From Flavobacterium sp. 9AF (GTDB lineage Bacteria > Bacteroidota > Bacteroidia > Flavobacteriales > Flavobacteriaceae), in the NCBI RefSeq assembly GCF_902506265.1, contig NZ_LR733556.1:1793971-1857970 (forward strand): 64,000 nt of DNA. Reading direction: 5' to 3'. Every line of letters starts with the position of its first letter. Within the stretch, counting starts at the first letter, position 1. The translations under genes and the position numbers were made by a program. Shown piece by piece: positions 1 through 8,019 of this stretch. A model generated the notes under the pieces. The model saw nothing but the letters and a program-made list of their open reading frames with translations, ran no database searches and had not been told where the DNA came from.

Positions 1-345
1 GTATTGTAACGGTTTGTGCTCATTGTTTAATAAAGTAACTATTAGATTTACGGGTTTAAATTCAAAATTTTCAAAAGCATCTTTGCACCAATTAATGACT
101 TTCGAATCGATTAATAAGCCTCTTTTCAAAACCAAATTGGGAAACTTAGTTTTTACAGGTAACTTATACTTAAATCTATTTTCACCTCCTTCTGCTATTT
201 CTTCAGTTTCAATATCTACTGATAATCCCGAAACGGATTGAAATTGGTGATCTTTATCATCTGTTCCCAGACCTTCGAATTTTACAGAAAAGTGAAAACC
301 AACTGGTGGATAATACTCAGTCGTTTTACTTAACGTTTTAGCCAT
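1..345 (-). CDS. Contractile-system tail tube protein, partial (3' end off window)
   Basis: The start codon lies at 343-345 on the minus strand and the frame stays open to the window edge (115 codons visible; such proteins usually have about 145-150). The product begins MAKTLSKTTEYYPP and contains the FHFSV...SGLSVDIETEEI layout also seen in the neighbouring 142-aa tube protein, so the two are paralogues. This is the T4 gp19-like tube family, which in eCIS particles forms the inner tube inside the sheath. It sits 2 bp after the upstream tube gene, in the same operon. That it is the second of two tube subunits is inferred from gene order. Baseplate and effector genes probably follow outside the window. 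Confidence 0.85.
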   Translation of the reverse strand, partial: MAKTLSKTTEYYPPVGFHFSVKFEGLGTDDKDHQFQSVSGLSVDIETEEIAEGGENRFKYKLPVKTKFPNLVLKRGLLIDSKVINWCKDAFENFEFKPVNLIVTLLNNEHKPLQY

Positions 346-347
346 GA

Positions 348-776
348 TTAATCATTTTGAATAGAAAGCCCTTCATGTACTAGCTCCATAGATTCAATGG
401 CTACTTCATTACCATCTGCTTTTAAATCGGTAGATTGAATTTTTGTTGGCCATGCATTTTTAACTTTCCAAATCACTACTGGTTCATGTTCTTCATTTAA
501 CAATTTAATAGTGATATCTCTTCTTTCTATTGTGTTTAATTTTACAGTATTCCACCAGTTGTAGTATTCATTATCACTTTTAAAAGTGCCTCTTTTTAAA
601 GTAATATTTGAAAATTTTTGCATGCCTGGCATTTTTATTTTAGAATATTCTGGGCTAGCACCTTGGCGATACTCTATAACTTCGGTTTCAACATCTAATC
701 CTGAAACTTCAGTAAAACCTATTTTTGTTCCTCCCCAATCTACAGAGAAGTGAAATTTTGATAATGGATAACTCAT
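348..776 (-). CDS. Contractile injection system tail tube protein (gp19 family)
   Basis: This 142-aa protein has typical tube-subunit features: an FHFSVDWGG start, then FTEVSGLDVETEVIEYRQG, KMPG, and ITLKRGTF, the pattern of phage T4 gp19-like proteins found in Bacteroidota eCIS loci. Tube subunits stack as hexameric rings inside the sheath and carry or guide effectors. The gene lies 38 bp downstream of the sheath gene on the minus strand. A second, divergent copy follows directly, as in Afp/PVC-type clusters, which use more than one tube paralogue. The family call is firm; the exact structural role (main tube or initiator) cannot be told from sequence alone. Confidence 0.9.
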   Translation of the reverse strand: MSYPLSKFHFSVDWGGTKIGFTEVSGLDVETEVIEYRQGASPEYSKIKMPGMQKFSNITLKRGTFKSDNEYYNWWNTVKLNTIERRDITIKLLNEEHEPVVIWKVKNAWPTKIQSTDLKADGNEVAIESMELVHEGLSIQND

Positions 777-814
777 AATACTAGTATTTTAATTTTTTTC
801 AATGTTTTTAACTA

Positions 815-2890
815 TTAAGCCTCTTGCATTTTGTGTGAAAAACGAAGGATTATAAATTCTGCTGGACGCACTACTGCCATTCCAATTTCTATAATCATAT
901 AACCATTTAAAATATCATCCGCAGTCATGGTTTGTCCTAAACCTACTCTCACGTAGAAAGCTTGTTCTGGTTTTGCTCCAACTAATGCACCTGCTCTCCA
1001 TTGTAGGATTAAGAAATTTTCAATCATTGCTCTGACTCTTATCCAAGTATTAGAATCATTAGGTTCAAAAACAAATTGTTCGGTTGCTTTCTTGATTGAT
1101 TCTTCTGCCATATTGAAAAATCTTCGTACTGAAATATAACGCCATTCATTATCATTACCCGCTAATGTTCTTGCACCCCAAACTAATGTTCCTTTTCCAG
1201 TAAAACTTCTAATTGCATTAATCGATTTACCTGCGACTGTATCTACGTTTAAATTATCTTGCTGATCATTAGTAATTTTTAAAGTAGGTCTAATCACATA
1301 ATTCAAGCCTACATTGGCTGGTGCTTTCCAAACGCCTCTATCATTATCTACTCTTGCATAAACCCCTGCAATTGCAGCACTTGGTGGTAATGTAAGTGGA
1401 AGATTTGAAATTTTAGCTTTAATGATATTAAACGTAGCATTCTCTAATGGCTCAATATCTCCTAAATATCTTCCGTTCATTGCTCCATTATTTACATTAA
1501 TAGCTTGAACTGCATTAACTTCCGTAATGATATTCCCAACTAGCGTACTCATTGTACTAAAAACATCTGTAGTAATGGCTAAAGTATTCGCTGGCAAACC
1601 TAAAATAGGAGTATAATTTAATAGTTTCTTTACTTCAGTAAGTACATTTGTAGTATTGGTTTTTACCAAATTTGCCACTTTTACATCAGTATCTGCTTTT
1701 TTCAATTTAGTAGCTAAATCTTGAATATTTTTTAATACACTTTCAATTTTATTTGTGCCTTCAAATAAGCTAGAAAATGCATTTCTTGCCGTAATCATAT
1801 TATCATCAGCCGTACTTAATTCTTCTACTGAAGCAATCGCAGAATTAGTAGCATTAATAATTTCTTTTTTGGTATCCACTACCGCTTCTAAATCGCTAAT
1901 TAAAGTATCTAAAAGCAAAGAGAAAGCCGCTGTTTTTGCCATAGTAAAGGTTTCCGAACCTGGAGCAGTATTGTTATACCCTGTTGGCCCTTCAATATAA
2001 GTTAATACATTGGCAATAGAACCTTCTAGTAAATCATTTGTAGTATCTGCATCATCATCTGAAATAGTTCTTAAATTCGCAATAAGTGGTGTTAAGGCTG
2101 TATTGGCATCTGTTATTTGATTTAAAGCAGTAGGCATCGCATCTGCATCATACGAAACATGATTGATTAAAATATCATCTGTATCATACACATAATCTAA
2201 AATCGTTTCTACATAAGGATAATATACTGCACCATATTTTAGATAATCTTTTTCAAGATTTAACTTTTCTCTAGCTGTTTCAGCATCAGCAAAACTTTCC
2301 ACACAAGTATGCGTATCGATAATGGTAAATCGATCTTGCATTTCTTTACATTGTATTAAAGCATTATTATATAACGCATAAAAATCATCTACAGCTAATG
2401 CTTTCGCATCAGGAAAAACTATTAAGGTAGGTTCATCTTCGCTTCTTAACAAGTCCAGTCCGTCATTTAAAGCCGAAAACGCTACTAGATTTTCATTGCC
2501 CAACTCATCTTCAAATGTATCTACTGAAATAATATAACAAGGTCCGCCACCATTAGCAAAATAAGCCTGTAAAGCATAATACATTAAAAAGGGTTTTGGG
2601 TTACTGGGTTGATTCACTACAACATCACGTTGTAAATTACCATCCAATAAAGTATCCGTAATATCTACAGAAATAGAGGTTTCTGGATAAGCCGAACCAA
2701 AATAGGTTACATAATCTAACATCGATGTAATTCGTTTCGGTTCATTTAATAAATCTCCATCTGATTTATCGGTTGCTTTTTCCGTATAACCAATAAAAGC
2801 AGGAATTGCAGTTTCTACTTCGGCTATCGATGGAGGAAACTTTACAATTTCTTCAATATAAACACCAGGTGTTTTGTACGTTGTTGCCAT
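815..2890 (-). CDS. Contractile tail sheath protein, enlarged (eCIS)
   Basis: The N-terminus TPGVYIEEI is the standard start of phage-tail-like sheath proteins. The last ~130 residues (RTLAGNDNEWRYISVRRFFN to the C-terminus) are the conserved sheath C-terminal domain with the RRFFNMAEESI and LQWRAGALVG segments. At 691 aa it is much longer than common eCIS sheaths (roughly 350-500 aa). The extra length is a middle stretch, about residues 200-480, rich in Ala, Asn, Thr and Asp and predicted from composition to be largely helical; it is probably exposed on the outside of the particle. The sheath contracts to drive the inner tube into a target. It is followed by the tube genes and preceded, 11 bp away, by a conserved eCIS gene of unknown role. 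Confidence 0.92.
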   Translation of the reverse strand: MATTYKTPGVYIEEIVKFPPSIAEVETAIPAFIGYTEKATDKSDGDLLNEPKRITSMLDYVTYFGSAYPETSISVDITDTLLDGNLQRDVVVNQPSNPKPFLMYYALQAYFANGGGPCYIISVDTFEDELGNENLVAFSALNDGLDLLRSEDEPTLIVFPDAKALAVDDFYALYNNALIQCKEMQDRFTIIDTHTCVESFADAETAREKLNLEKDYLKYGAVYYPYVETILDYVYDTDDILINHVSYDADAMPTALNQITDANTALTPLIANLRTISDDDADTTNDLLEGSIANVLTYIEGPTGYNNTAPGSETFTMAKTAAFSLLLDTLISDLEAVVDTKKEIINATNSAIASVEELSTADDNMITARNAFSSLFEGTNKIESVLKNIQDLATKLKKADTDVKVANLVKTNTTNVLTEVKKLLNYTPILGLPANTLAITTDVFSTMSTLVGNIITEVNAVQAINVNNGAMNGRYLGDIEPLENATFNIIKAKISNLPLTLPPSAAIAGVYARVDNDRGVWKAPANVGLNYVIRPTLKITNDQQDNLNVDTVAGKSINAIRSFTGKGTLVWGARTLAGNDNEWRYISVRRFFNMAEESIKKATEQFVFEPNDSNTWIRVRAMIENFLILQWRAGALVGAKPEQAFYVRVGLGQTMTADDILNGYMIIEIGMAVVRPAEFIILRFSHKMQEA

Positions 2891-2901
2891 AATTTTATTT
2901 T

Positions 2902-3753
2902 TTAGATGAATATTTGTGAGTACACTTTGGTTGCTATTTTCTGAATAGAATTTACCGATGGATTAGGATATTGAAAGTCATTTACTTCCGGTGGACTTGT
3001 AGTAAAATCGGCTGGAGTAATTTCTACAAAACCATTTTGTGTTAATGGTTTTTCTACAGTAGTTTCTACTTCAAAGGAGCTATTCGTTTTAATATATTTC
3101 CAAAAAGTTTTTCTATTATCAAAATGAATTTTAAAAGTAGGTGTAGGGATAATGATTTCTTGAAGTGGGGAAAGTAGGTTTAAATTGCTGTTATCCGCTT
3201 GCATTTTTAAAGAGACAACTCCAAAAATGCCTGTTTTTTCATTGGCTTCAAAAGAAGCTAGAATTTTAGCTTTTGACACCTCTGTAACTTTATAATCATC
3301 AGCTATAAAAACAGCCTCTGAAGCCAAAGGAATGTATTTAAAACTAACCGGTTCATCTACAGGCTTTGCGTTACTAATGTAAAACAACTGCTGTGACGTA
3401 GCGGTTATCGCGGTATAATTTTCAAAAAGATAATCTTTAATACGAATGATAAAATCTAAAGTAGTGTCTAAAGCGATGTTTGCAAAAGTGGCATTTTCAT
3501 TATTAGGATCCACTTTAACGCCTATTTTGATACTGTTAGGTAAAGGAATAAAAACCAAATGATTATTCTTTAATAGCTTTGCAGTCGCTTGTGAAGGAAT
3601 AATCTCTAAGTAATTTTTGTACTTATAATTTTTTAGCATTTTTGCTTTTTGGGCATCGGTCATACTACTAAATTCATCGGTACCATTATTTAAAAAATAA
3701 CTATGAAGAACCGTTATTTCACAAAGGGTTTTATATGTTATTGTAAAGCTCAT
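2902..3753 (-). CDS. Unknown protein of eCIS operon
   Basis: I do not recognise a defined family for this 283-aa protein. It has no signal peptide or membrane segment, so it is probably cytoplasmic until particle assembly. It reads like a mixed alpha/beta protein (FIPLPNSIKIGVKV, PTFKIHFDNRKTFWKYI). Its start overlaps the stop of the DUF4255 gene by 4 bp (ATGA), so translation is probably coupled, and the sheath gene follows after 11 bp. That position between the DUF4255 cap-type gene and the sheath suggests a structural or cap/terminator role, perhaps a second adaptor like the paired 16A/16B proteins described in marine Bacteroidota particles. The role is inferred from context only. Confidence 0.75.
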   Translation of the reverse strand: MSFTITYKTLCEITVLHSYFLNNGTDEFSSMTDAQKAKMLKNYKYKNYLEIIPSQATAKLLKNNHLVFIPLPNSIKIGVKVDPNNENATFANIALDTTLDFIIRIKDYLFENYTAITATSQQLFYISNAKPVDEPVSFKYIPLASEAVFIADDYKVTEVSKAKILASFEANEKTGIFGVVSLKMQADNSNLNLLSPLQEIIIPTPTFKIHFDNRKTFWKYIKTNSSFEVETTVEKPLTQNGFVEITPADFTTSPPEVNDFQYPNPSVNSIQKIATKVYSQIFI

Positions 3754-4349
3754 CGACTTAAGTATTGATTGGTTAACCCTTCTATTTTACTAATCAATTG
3801 TCCTTCACTTTGTACAATATCTCTTTCTATTTGAATCATACTTACTTTATATAAAGCCGAAGGCAATTGTCTGCCTCCTAGTGTTCCCCAGATAAAGTTC
3901 ATTTCTTCAAAAGTGGGTGTGTACAATTCTACCGTAAACCTAAAATTTTCAATATTAGCCATAGTCGTATTGTTTCTATCATAGACCGTATTGGCTTGAG
4001 TAAACAATTTTTTCCCTTGGAAAAACTCGATAATTTTAGAAATATCATTTAACGATTTAACGTAAGTATTGCGATTAGCACTAAAAAGAATATACAAGTT
4101 CAAATTGACAATGTTGTTTTTGTAAACAACTTTGGAACCTTCTTTAATTTGATTGGGAAAATTTTTAAGTGTCGTTTCTTCACCTAAGTTTAATAAAGTA
4201 AGTGCTACTTTATCTTCAATTCTAGCAACAGCATCGCTGCTAGTTTCTAAAATACCGATATTTTCAGCAATAACAGATTTTGCCAAGCCACATTCTTCAA
4301 AGTATGCGTTTACCTGTTCTTCAATTATTTGAACCGCCTCAAATATCAT
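3750..4349 (-). CDS. DUF4255 (Pvc16/Afp16-type) eCIS protein
   Basis: The 199-aa product begins MIFEAVQIIEEQVNAYFEECG and contains a predicted beta-rich core with NIGILE, VALTLLNLGEETTLKN and NLNLYILFSANRNTYVKSLN...IIEFFQGKKLFT, the layout of DUF4255 proteins (N-terminal domain of Pvc16/Afp16). In characterised eCIS particles this protein terminates or caps the sheath-tube. The C-terminal LWGxLGG-like stretch (FIWGTLGGRQLPSALYKV) fits the family. It is the first gene of the visible operon and has a candidate promoter about 30 bp upstream. Family assignment is by pattern recognition. Confidence 0.82.
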   Translation of the reverse strand: MIFEAVQIIEEQVNAYFEECGLAKSVIAENIGILETSSDAVARIEDKVALTLLNLGEETTLKNFPNQIKEGSKVVYKNNIVNLNLYILFSANRNTYVKSLNDISKIIEFFQGKKLFTQANTVYDRNNTTMANIENFRFTVELYTPTFEEMNFIWGTLGGRQLPSALYKVSMIQIERDIVQSEGQLISKIEGLTNQYLSR

Positions 4350-4376
4350 GATGGATTAGTTTATGGTTTGCTAGCT

Positions 4377-4409
4377 CAAATCTAGCTGTAACTAATCATT
4401 TTCTTACAA
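4377..4409 (-). promoter_or_regulatory. Candidate promoter of the eCIS operon
   Basis: On the minus strand the sequence TAGATTTG (plus 4377-4384) matches the Bacteroidota -7 box TAnnTTTG. A TTG (plus CAA, 4407-4409) lies 22 bp upstream, inside the accepted 17-23 bp range. The predicted start is near 4370, about 20 bp before the DUF4255 start codon. Confidence 0.55.
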
Positions 4410-4429
4410 GGCAAAAACTCCATTTCCAA

Positions 4430-4469
4430 AGGGGATTTTTCCTGTATTTTAATAGGGGATTTTTCCTGT
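4430..4469. repeat. Two 16-bp direct repeats upstream of the eCIS promoter
   Basis: AGGGGATTTTTCCTGT occurs at 4430-4445 and again at 4454-4469, exactly identical, with start points 24 bp apart. They lie about 20-60 bp upstream of the candidate eCIS -33 element and about 160-200 bp upstream of the C-box operators of the opposite island. A tandem activator or repressor site for the eCIS operon is the simplest reading. The rest of the 346-bp gap 4350-4695 holds only the two promoters and operators listed here. Confidence 0.7.
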
Positions 4470-4628
4470 TTACCAATGAATTAACTAATAACATTACTTC
4501 TCTACAAAGCTATTTCAAAACAGTTACCTTTTATTAGGCTTTTTTACGTAAAAAAGAATATAGGTGTTATTACGGGTTTTTGCGGTGTGAGAAAAGATAA
4601 ATAAAATATCTTACCAAAGAGTAGAAAT

Positions 4629-4678
4629 ATTCCAAAATGGAATACCGAGTTTAAATAACGAATATTGCAATATGGAAT
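4629..4678 (+). promoter_or_regulatory. Two C-box-like inverted repeats before the HTH gene
   Basis: ATTCCAAAATGGAAT (4629-4643) is a perfect inverted repeat with a 3-bp centre. ATTGCAATATGGAAT (4664-4678) is the same element with one arm base changed. Centres are 35 bp apart and the second ends 17 bp before the start codon of the small HTH protein. Paired operators of this kind control C proteins of restriction-modification systems, where the C protein first activates and then represses its own operon. Confidence 0.72.
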
Positions 4679-4695
4679 ATTAAATATATTTCTCT

Positions 4696-4917
4696 ATGAA
4701 CGAAAAAAAAATCAATCAATTTATTTCGCATCAGTTAGTAAAAGCGAGAGAAGAGATGCTTTTAACCCAAAAAAAAGTAGAAGAAAACGGAATAATTAAA
4801 CAAAGTACTTTATCAAAAATTGAAAACGGAATAAAAAAAATAAGTGCTTCACAGTTATTCATTTTAGCAAATTTTTACAAAAAACCAATAAGTTTTTTCT
4901 TTAATAATGAAATCTAA
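4696..4917 (+). CDS. C-protein-like XRE-family HTH regulator
   Basis: A 73-aa protein that is almost wholly one helix-turn-helix domain: LVKAREEMLLTQKKVEENG, then IIKQSTLSKIENGIKKISASQLFILANFYKKPISFFF. Size, fold and position just before a DNA methyltransferase fit the controller (C) proteins of restriction-modification systems, which delay nuclease expression until host DNA is methylated. Two inverted repeats directly upstream are the probable self-operators. Its stop overlaps the start of the methyltransferase by 11 bp, so the two are translated together. The protein is rich in Lys/Asn/Ile, as is the rest of the island. Confidence 0.85.
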   Translation: MNEKKINQFISHQLVKAREEMLLTQKKVEENGIIKQSTLSKIENGIKKISASQLFILANFYKKPISFFFNNEI

Positions 4918-6622
4918 TAATACATATACAGTAATAGATTTTTTCTGCGGTGCAGGTGGATTTTCTGAAGGTTTCAGACAAATGGGATTTGAAATTAAAT
5001 ATGGATATGACCATTGGAAGCCAGCTGTTGAAACATTTAATCATAATTTTAATCTAGAATGTAAAGTAAAAAACATACTAGATTTTGAAACTTCTATTGA
5101 TGAAATTGAAAATATTCCAGATACAGATATCATTATTGGTAGCCCACCTTGTGTAAGTTTTTCGAGTTCAAATAAATCTGGAAATGCAGACAAATCACTT
5201 GGTGTTAAACTAACCGAAACATTTTTGAAAATTGTTGCTGTAAAAAAACATCAACCAAATTCAATATTGAAAGCTTGGTTTATGGAAAATGTGGTTAATT
5301 CCAAAAGATATCTTCAGACCTCTTATACATTCAAAGATTTAGGTTTGGATGAATGGGCAAAGAAACATAAAATTGGAGTTAACAATATAGCTATTGACTT
5401 GTATGATAATACAACAATAATAAATTCCGCAGATTATGGTTCTTTTCAATCAAGAAAAAGAGTTATATCAGGTGAAATAATTAAAAAGAAAAAATTAATT
5501 ATTCCACAACCTACACACCAAAATAAAAAATCTAAAACCAACTTGCCACTTTATAATTCGATAAGTATTATAAAAAATAATTTTCCCACACCATTTGATA
5601 AAAAAAGTAAAAAATTAATTAATGACCTGCAATATCCAATTATTCTAGAGCAAGACAAGATAACAGATCATTTTTATGATACAGGAGTTTATGAAGCCGA
5701 ATGGAGATTTTCAAGACATTGGAAAACAAACCATCCATTTATGGGAAAAATGTCATTCCCAGAGAATGAAAATAACCCTAGCAGAACAATAACTGCTACA
5801 AAAATTGCAAATTCAAGAGAGTCCATAATATATAAATCCGAAATTAACCGAAAAGGAGACGGAGAATTTAGATTACCTACCGTTAGAGAAGCAGCAATTA
5901 TTATGGGTTTCCCTATCACATATCAATTTGTAGGTTCTGAACACACTAAATGGAGATTAGTTGGAAATGCAGTTTGCGCTTCGGTTAGTAGGGCTTTTGC
6001 TGGTACAGTCTTACATTCTCTAGGAATTAAACCTGAGGAAAAATTATTTGTTAACGATAATGTAAATCTAGAGGGCGTTATTAATTTAAATAGTTATCAA
6101 ACAAAAGTGTTTGATAGTCCTCCAATAAAAAATAAAAATGCCAGATGCAGATGGCAACCTATAAAAGATGGCAACCTAACCGTAACACTCTCTAACTATT
6201 GTATTGAAAAAAACAATAAAACTGATGGTAAATGGAGAACATCAATTCAATATGGAACAGGAAAAGGATTTCCTATTCAACCGATAGAGGATGGTTATTT
6301 CAAAAAGCTAGAGTCAATAATTTCAAAGTTTAAAGGTGGTAAAGAGTTTTTGAAAGTAATCAATAATGGTTTTTCAGAAAAAATTGCAAATGCAGAAAAA
6401 CTTCAAGAGATGTTTGAAAAACAAAAATCTGATAATCATTTTCTGGAGCCAACCAGACTTGTTGATGAAGTTGCCAATGTAATAAAAAAGGTTTCAATTG
6501 ATGAACCAAATTTTGTTCAACTCGACACTACTGTGTTTTTAAAAAAAACTGTGCCGACTAAACAACTTTTTGCATTGTATGCTATAAATAAAATTTCTTC
6601 AACTGCAAATAAAATCCTTTAA
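4907..6622 (+). CDS. DNA (cytosine-5) methyltransferase
   Basis: The 571-aa protein transfers methyl from S-adenosylmethionine to C5 of cytosine in DNA. Motifs are in the usual order: motif I DFFCGAGGFSEGF (residues 11-23), motif IV GSPPCVSFS with catalytic Cys82, motif VI ENV (FMENVV), motif VIII FQSRKR, then a target-recognition region, RTITATK (IX-like) and LVGNAV (X). About 180 residues follow motif X, which ordinary enzymes lack; this tail (from about residue 390) has no motif I recognise and may contact a partner subunit. It overlaps the C-protein gene and is followed after 2 bp by the ParB-like gene. Methylated sequence cannot be predicted. It presumably marks self DNA for the nucleases encoded downstream. 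Confidence 0.95.
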   Translation: MKSNNTYTVIDFFCGAGGFSEGFRQMGFEIKYGYDHWKPAVETFNHNFNLECKVKNILDFETSIDEIENIPDTDIIIGSPPCVSFSSSNKSGNADKSLGVKLTETFLKIVAVKKHQPNSILKAWFMENVVNSKRYLQTSYTFKDLGLDEWAKKHKIGVNNIAIDLYDNTTIINSADYGSFQSRKRVISGEIIKKKKLIIPQPTHQNKKSKTNLPLYNSISIIKNNFPTPFDKKSKKLINDLQYPIILEQDKITDHFYDTGVYEAEWRFSRHWKTNHPFMGKMSFPENENNPSRTITATKIANSRESIIYKSEINRKGDGEFRLPTVREAAIIMGFPITYQFVGSEHTKWRLVGNAVCASVSRAFAGTVLHSLGIKPEEKLFVNDNVNLEGVINLNSYQTKVFDSPPIKNKNARCRWQPIKDGNLTVTLSNYCIEKNNKTDGKWRTSIQYGTGKGFPIQPIEDGYFKKLESIISKFKGGKEFLKVINNGFSEKIANAEKLQEMFEKQKSDNHFLEPTRLVDEVANVIKKVSIDEPNFVQLDTTVFLKKTVPTKQLFALYAINKISSTANKIL

Positions 6623-6624
6623 TT

Positions 6625-8019
6625 ATGAATAAAGATACTCGCATTTCAAATATTCAAGCAATTATTGATAGAGACAAAACTAGAACAGATTTACTAGTTC
6701 AAGAAATTATGTGGGAAAAACAATTAAGACCTGAAATTGTTCACAATATTCCTCTATCTAATCTTGTATATAACAAATATAACGGAAGAATTTTAAGCAG
6801 AACTAAATCTCTTGAAAAACAGAATCTAAATATTGATATTGAAAGCGATCGAGGCAGAGATCTTATAGAAGGTCTTTTATGGGATTCAAAAAAGGATAGA
6901 AATAATAAAACCTTAAAAAGCATTCAAGAGTTTGGGCAACAAAAAGTCGGTATTATTACTCGGGATGGGGTTATAATTGATGGCAATAGAAGAGCTATGC
7001 TTTTAAATAAAATTGATAGGCTTGGTTATTTTAAAGCAATCGTTTTACCAGTTACTCTCGAAGAAAACCCGATTGAGATTGAAAGATTGGAGACCACATA
7101 TCAAATGGGGGAAGATGAAAAGGTTGATTATAATCCGATTGAAAAATATTTAAAAGCTAAACAAATTTTCGACAAATTAATAGTAAAATTATCAAAAGAT
7201 GAAGCTATTAAAAATATTGCTGACTGGATGGGTCAAAGAGAGTCAACGATCCAAGATTATTTAGATGTCATGAAAACAATGGATGAATACCTTGAATATC
7301 ATGAATATGAAGGGATTTATACACAGCTTGATGGCAGAGAAGATCAATTTATTAGTTTAACAAACTGGCTTAATAATTTTTATGGAGAAACCAGTAAAAA
7401 AGCTGGATGGAGTTATAAAAACTCAGACGTTGATGATTTAAAGATTATTTCATTTGATTATATCAGGGCAAGATATGAAGGAAAAGAGTTTAGATATTTA
7501 GCTCATGGTCTAAAAGGCAATCATTTTTTTGGAGATAAAGAGATTTGGAAGAGTTTTTCAAAGATTCACTTTGATGATTTAAAACATATAAATGAAAGTT
7601 CAATAGATTTTAACTCAACAAATTTAAAATCTCATTTGGATAAGCGTGATTCAGACTTTTCTGAATTAGTAATGGAGAAGTTTAAAGAAAACGTTAACAA
7701 TCATTATCAAAAACTTAGAAATAGACAATCACAAGATGAGCCAGTTAAATTACTAAGCCAAGCTTTGGATAAAATTGAATCAATAAATACCAATAGTAAG
7801 AATTTTGCAAAGCCGGAATCTTTAGCTCTTTCAGAAAAGCTAGCCACTACAATAATTAATTCTCTACAAAAAAAATCTCCGATAAGGATTTTATCACATG
7901 TAGTAACTTTATTGGAGGATATTGAAATTGACAATTTAGTAGATGATGAAAAAACAGAAGCCCTAAAACTATCTAAACGAATTCAACAAATCGGATATGA
8001 TATTAATAAAAGCTTATAA
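6625..8019 (+). CDS. ParB/Srx-fold protein with DGNRR motif
   Basis: The 464-aa protein contains IIDGNRRAMLLNKI (residues 117-130), the signature of the ParB N-terminal/sulfiredoxin fold (DGNRR or DGxxR). The segment before it (LSNLVYNKYNGRILSR...SIQEFGQQKVGIITRDG) fits the rest of that domain. The remainder is helical, with a possible HTH region around residues 185-215 (IKNIADWMGQRESTIQDYLDVM). ParB-fold proteins bind DNA or CTP, and relatives occur in DNA-modification defence clusters (for example DndB and DpdB). It lies 2 bp after the methyltransferase and overlaps the helicase gene by 1 base. Whether it is nuclease, NTP switch or DNA-sensing factor here is unknown. Confidence 0.8.
   Translation: MNKDTRISNIQAIIDRDKTRTDLLVQEIMWEKQLRPEIVHNIPLSNLVYNKYNGRILSRTKSLEKQNLNIDIESDRGRDLIEGLLWDSKKDRNNKTLKSIQEFGQQKVGIITRDGVIIDGNRRAMLLNKIDRLGYFKAIVLPVTLEENPIEIERLETTYQMGEDEKVDYNPIEKYLKAKQIFDKLIVKLSKDEAIKNIADWMGQRESTIQDYLDVMKTMDEYLEYHEYEGIYTQLDGREDQFISLTNWLNNFYGETSKKAGWSYKNSDVDDLKIISFDYIRARYEGKEFRYLAHGLKGNHFFGDKEIWKSFSKIHFDDLKHINESSIDFNSTNLKSHLDKRDSDFSELVMEKFKENVNNHYQKLRNRQSQDEPVKLLSQALDKIESINTNSKNFAKPESLALSEKLATTIINSLQKKSPIRILSHVVTLLEDIEIDNLVDDEKTEALKLSKRIQQIGYDINKSL

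Noticed and set aside
1..4349. Prophage tail genes
   Set aside because: No capsid, terminase, portal or lysis genes are visible, and DUF4255 beside sheath and paired tube genes is the eCIS arrangement. Genes left of the window could still change this.
6625..8019. Chromosome partition gene parB
   Set aside because: There is no parA, and the gene is locked by overlaps into the methyltransferase-helicase operon.
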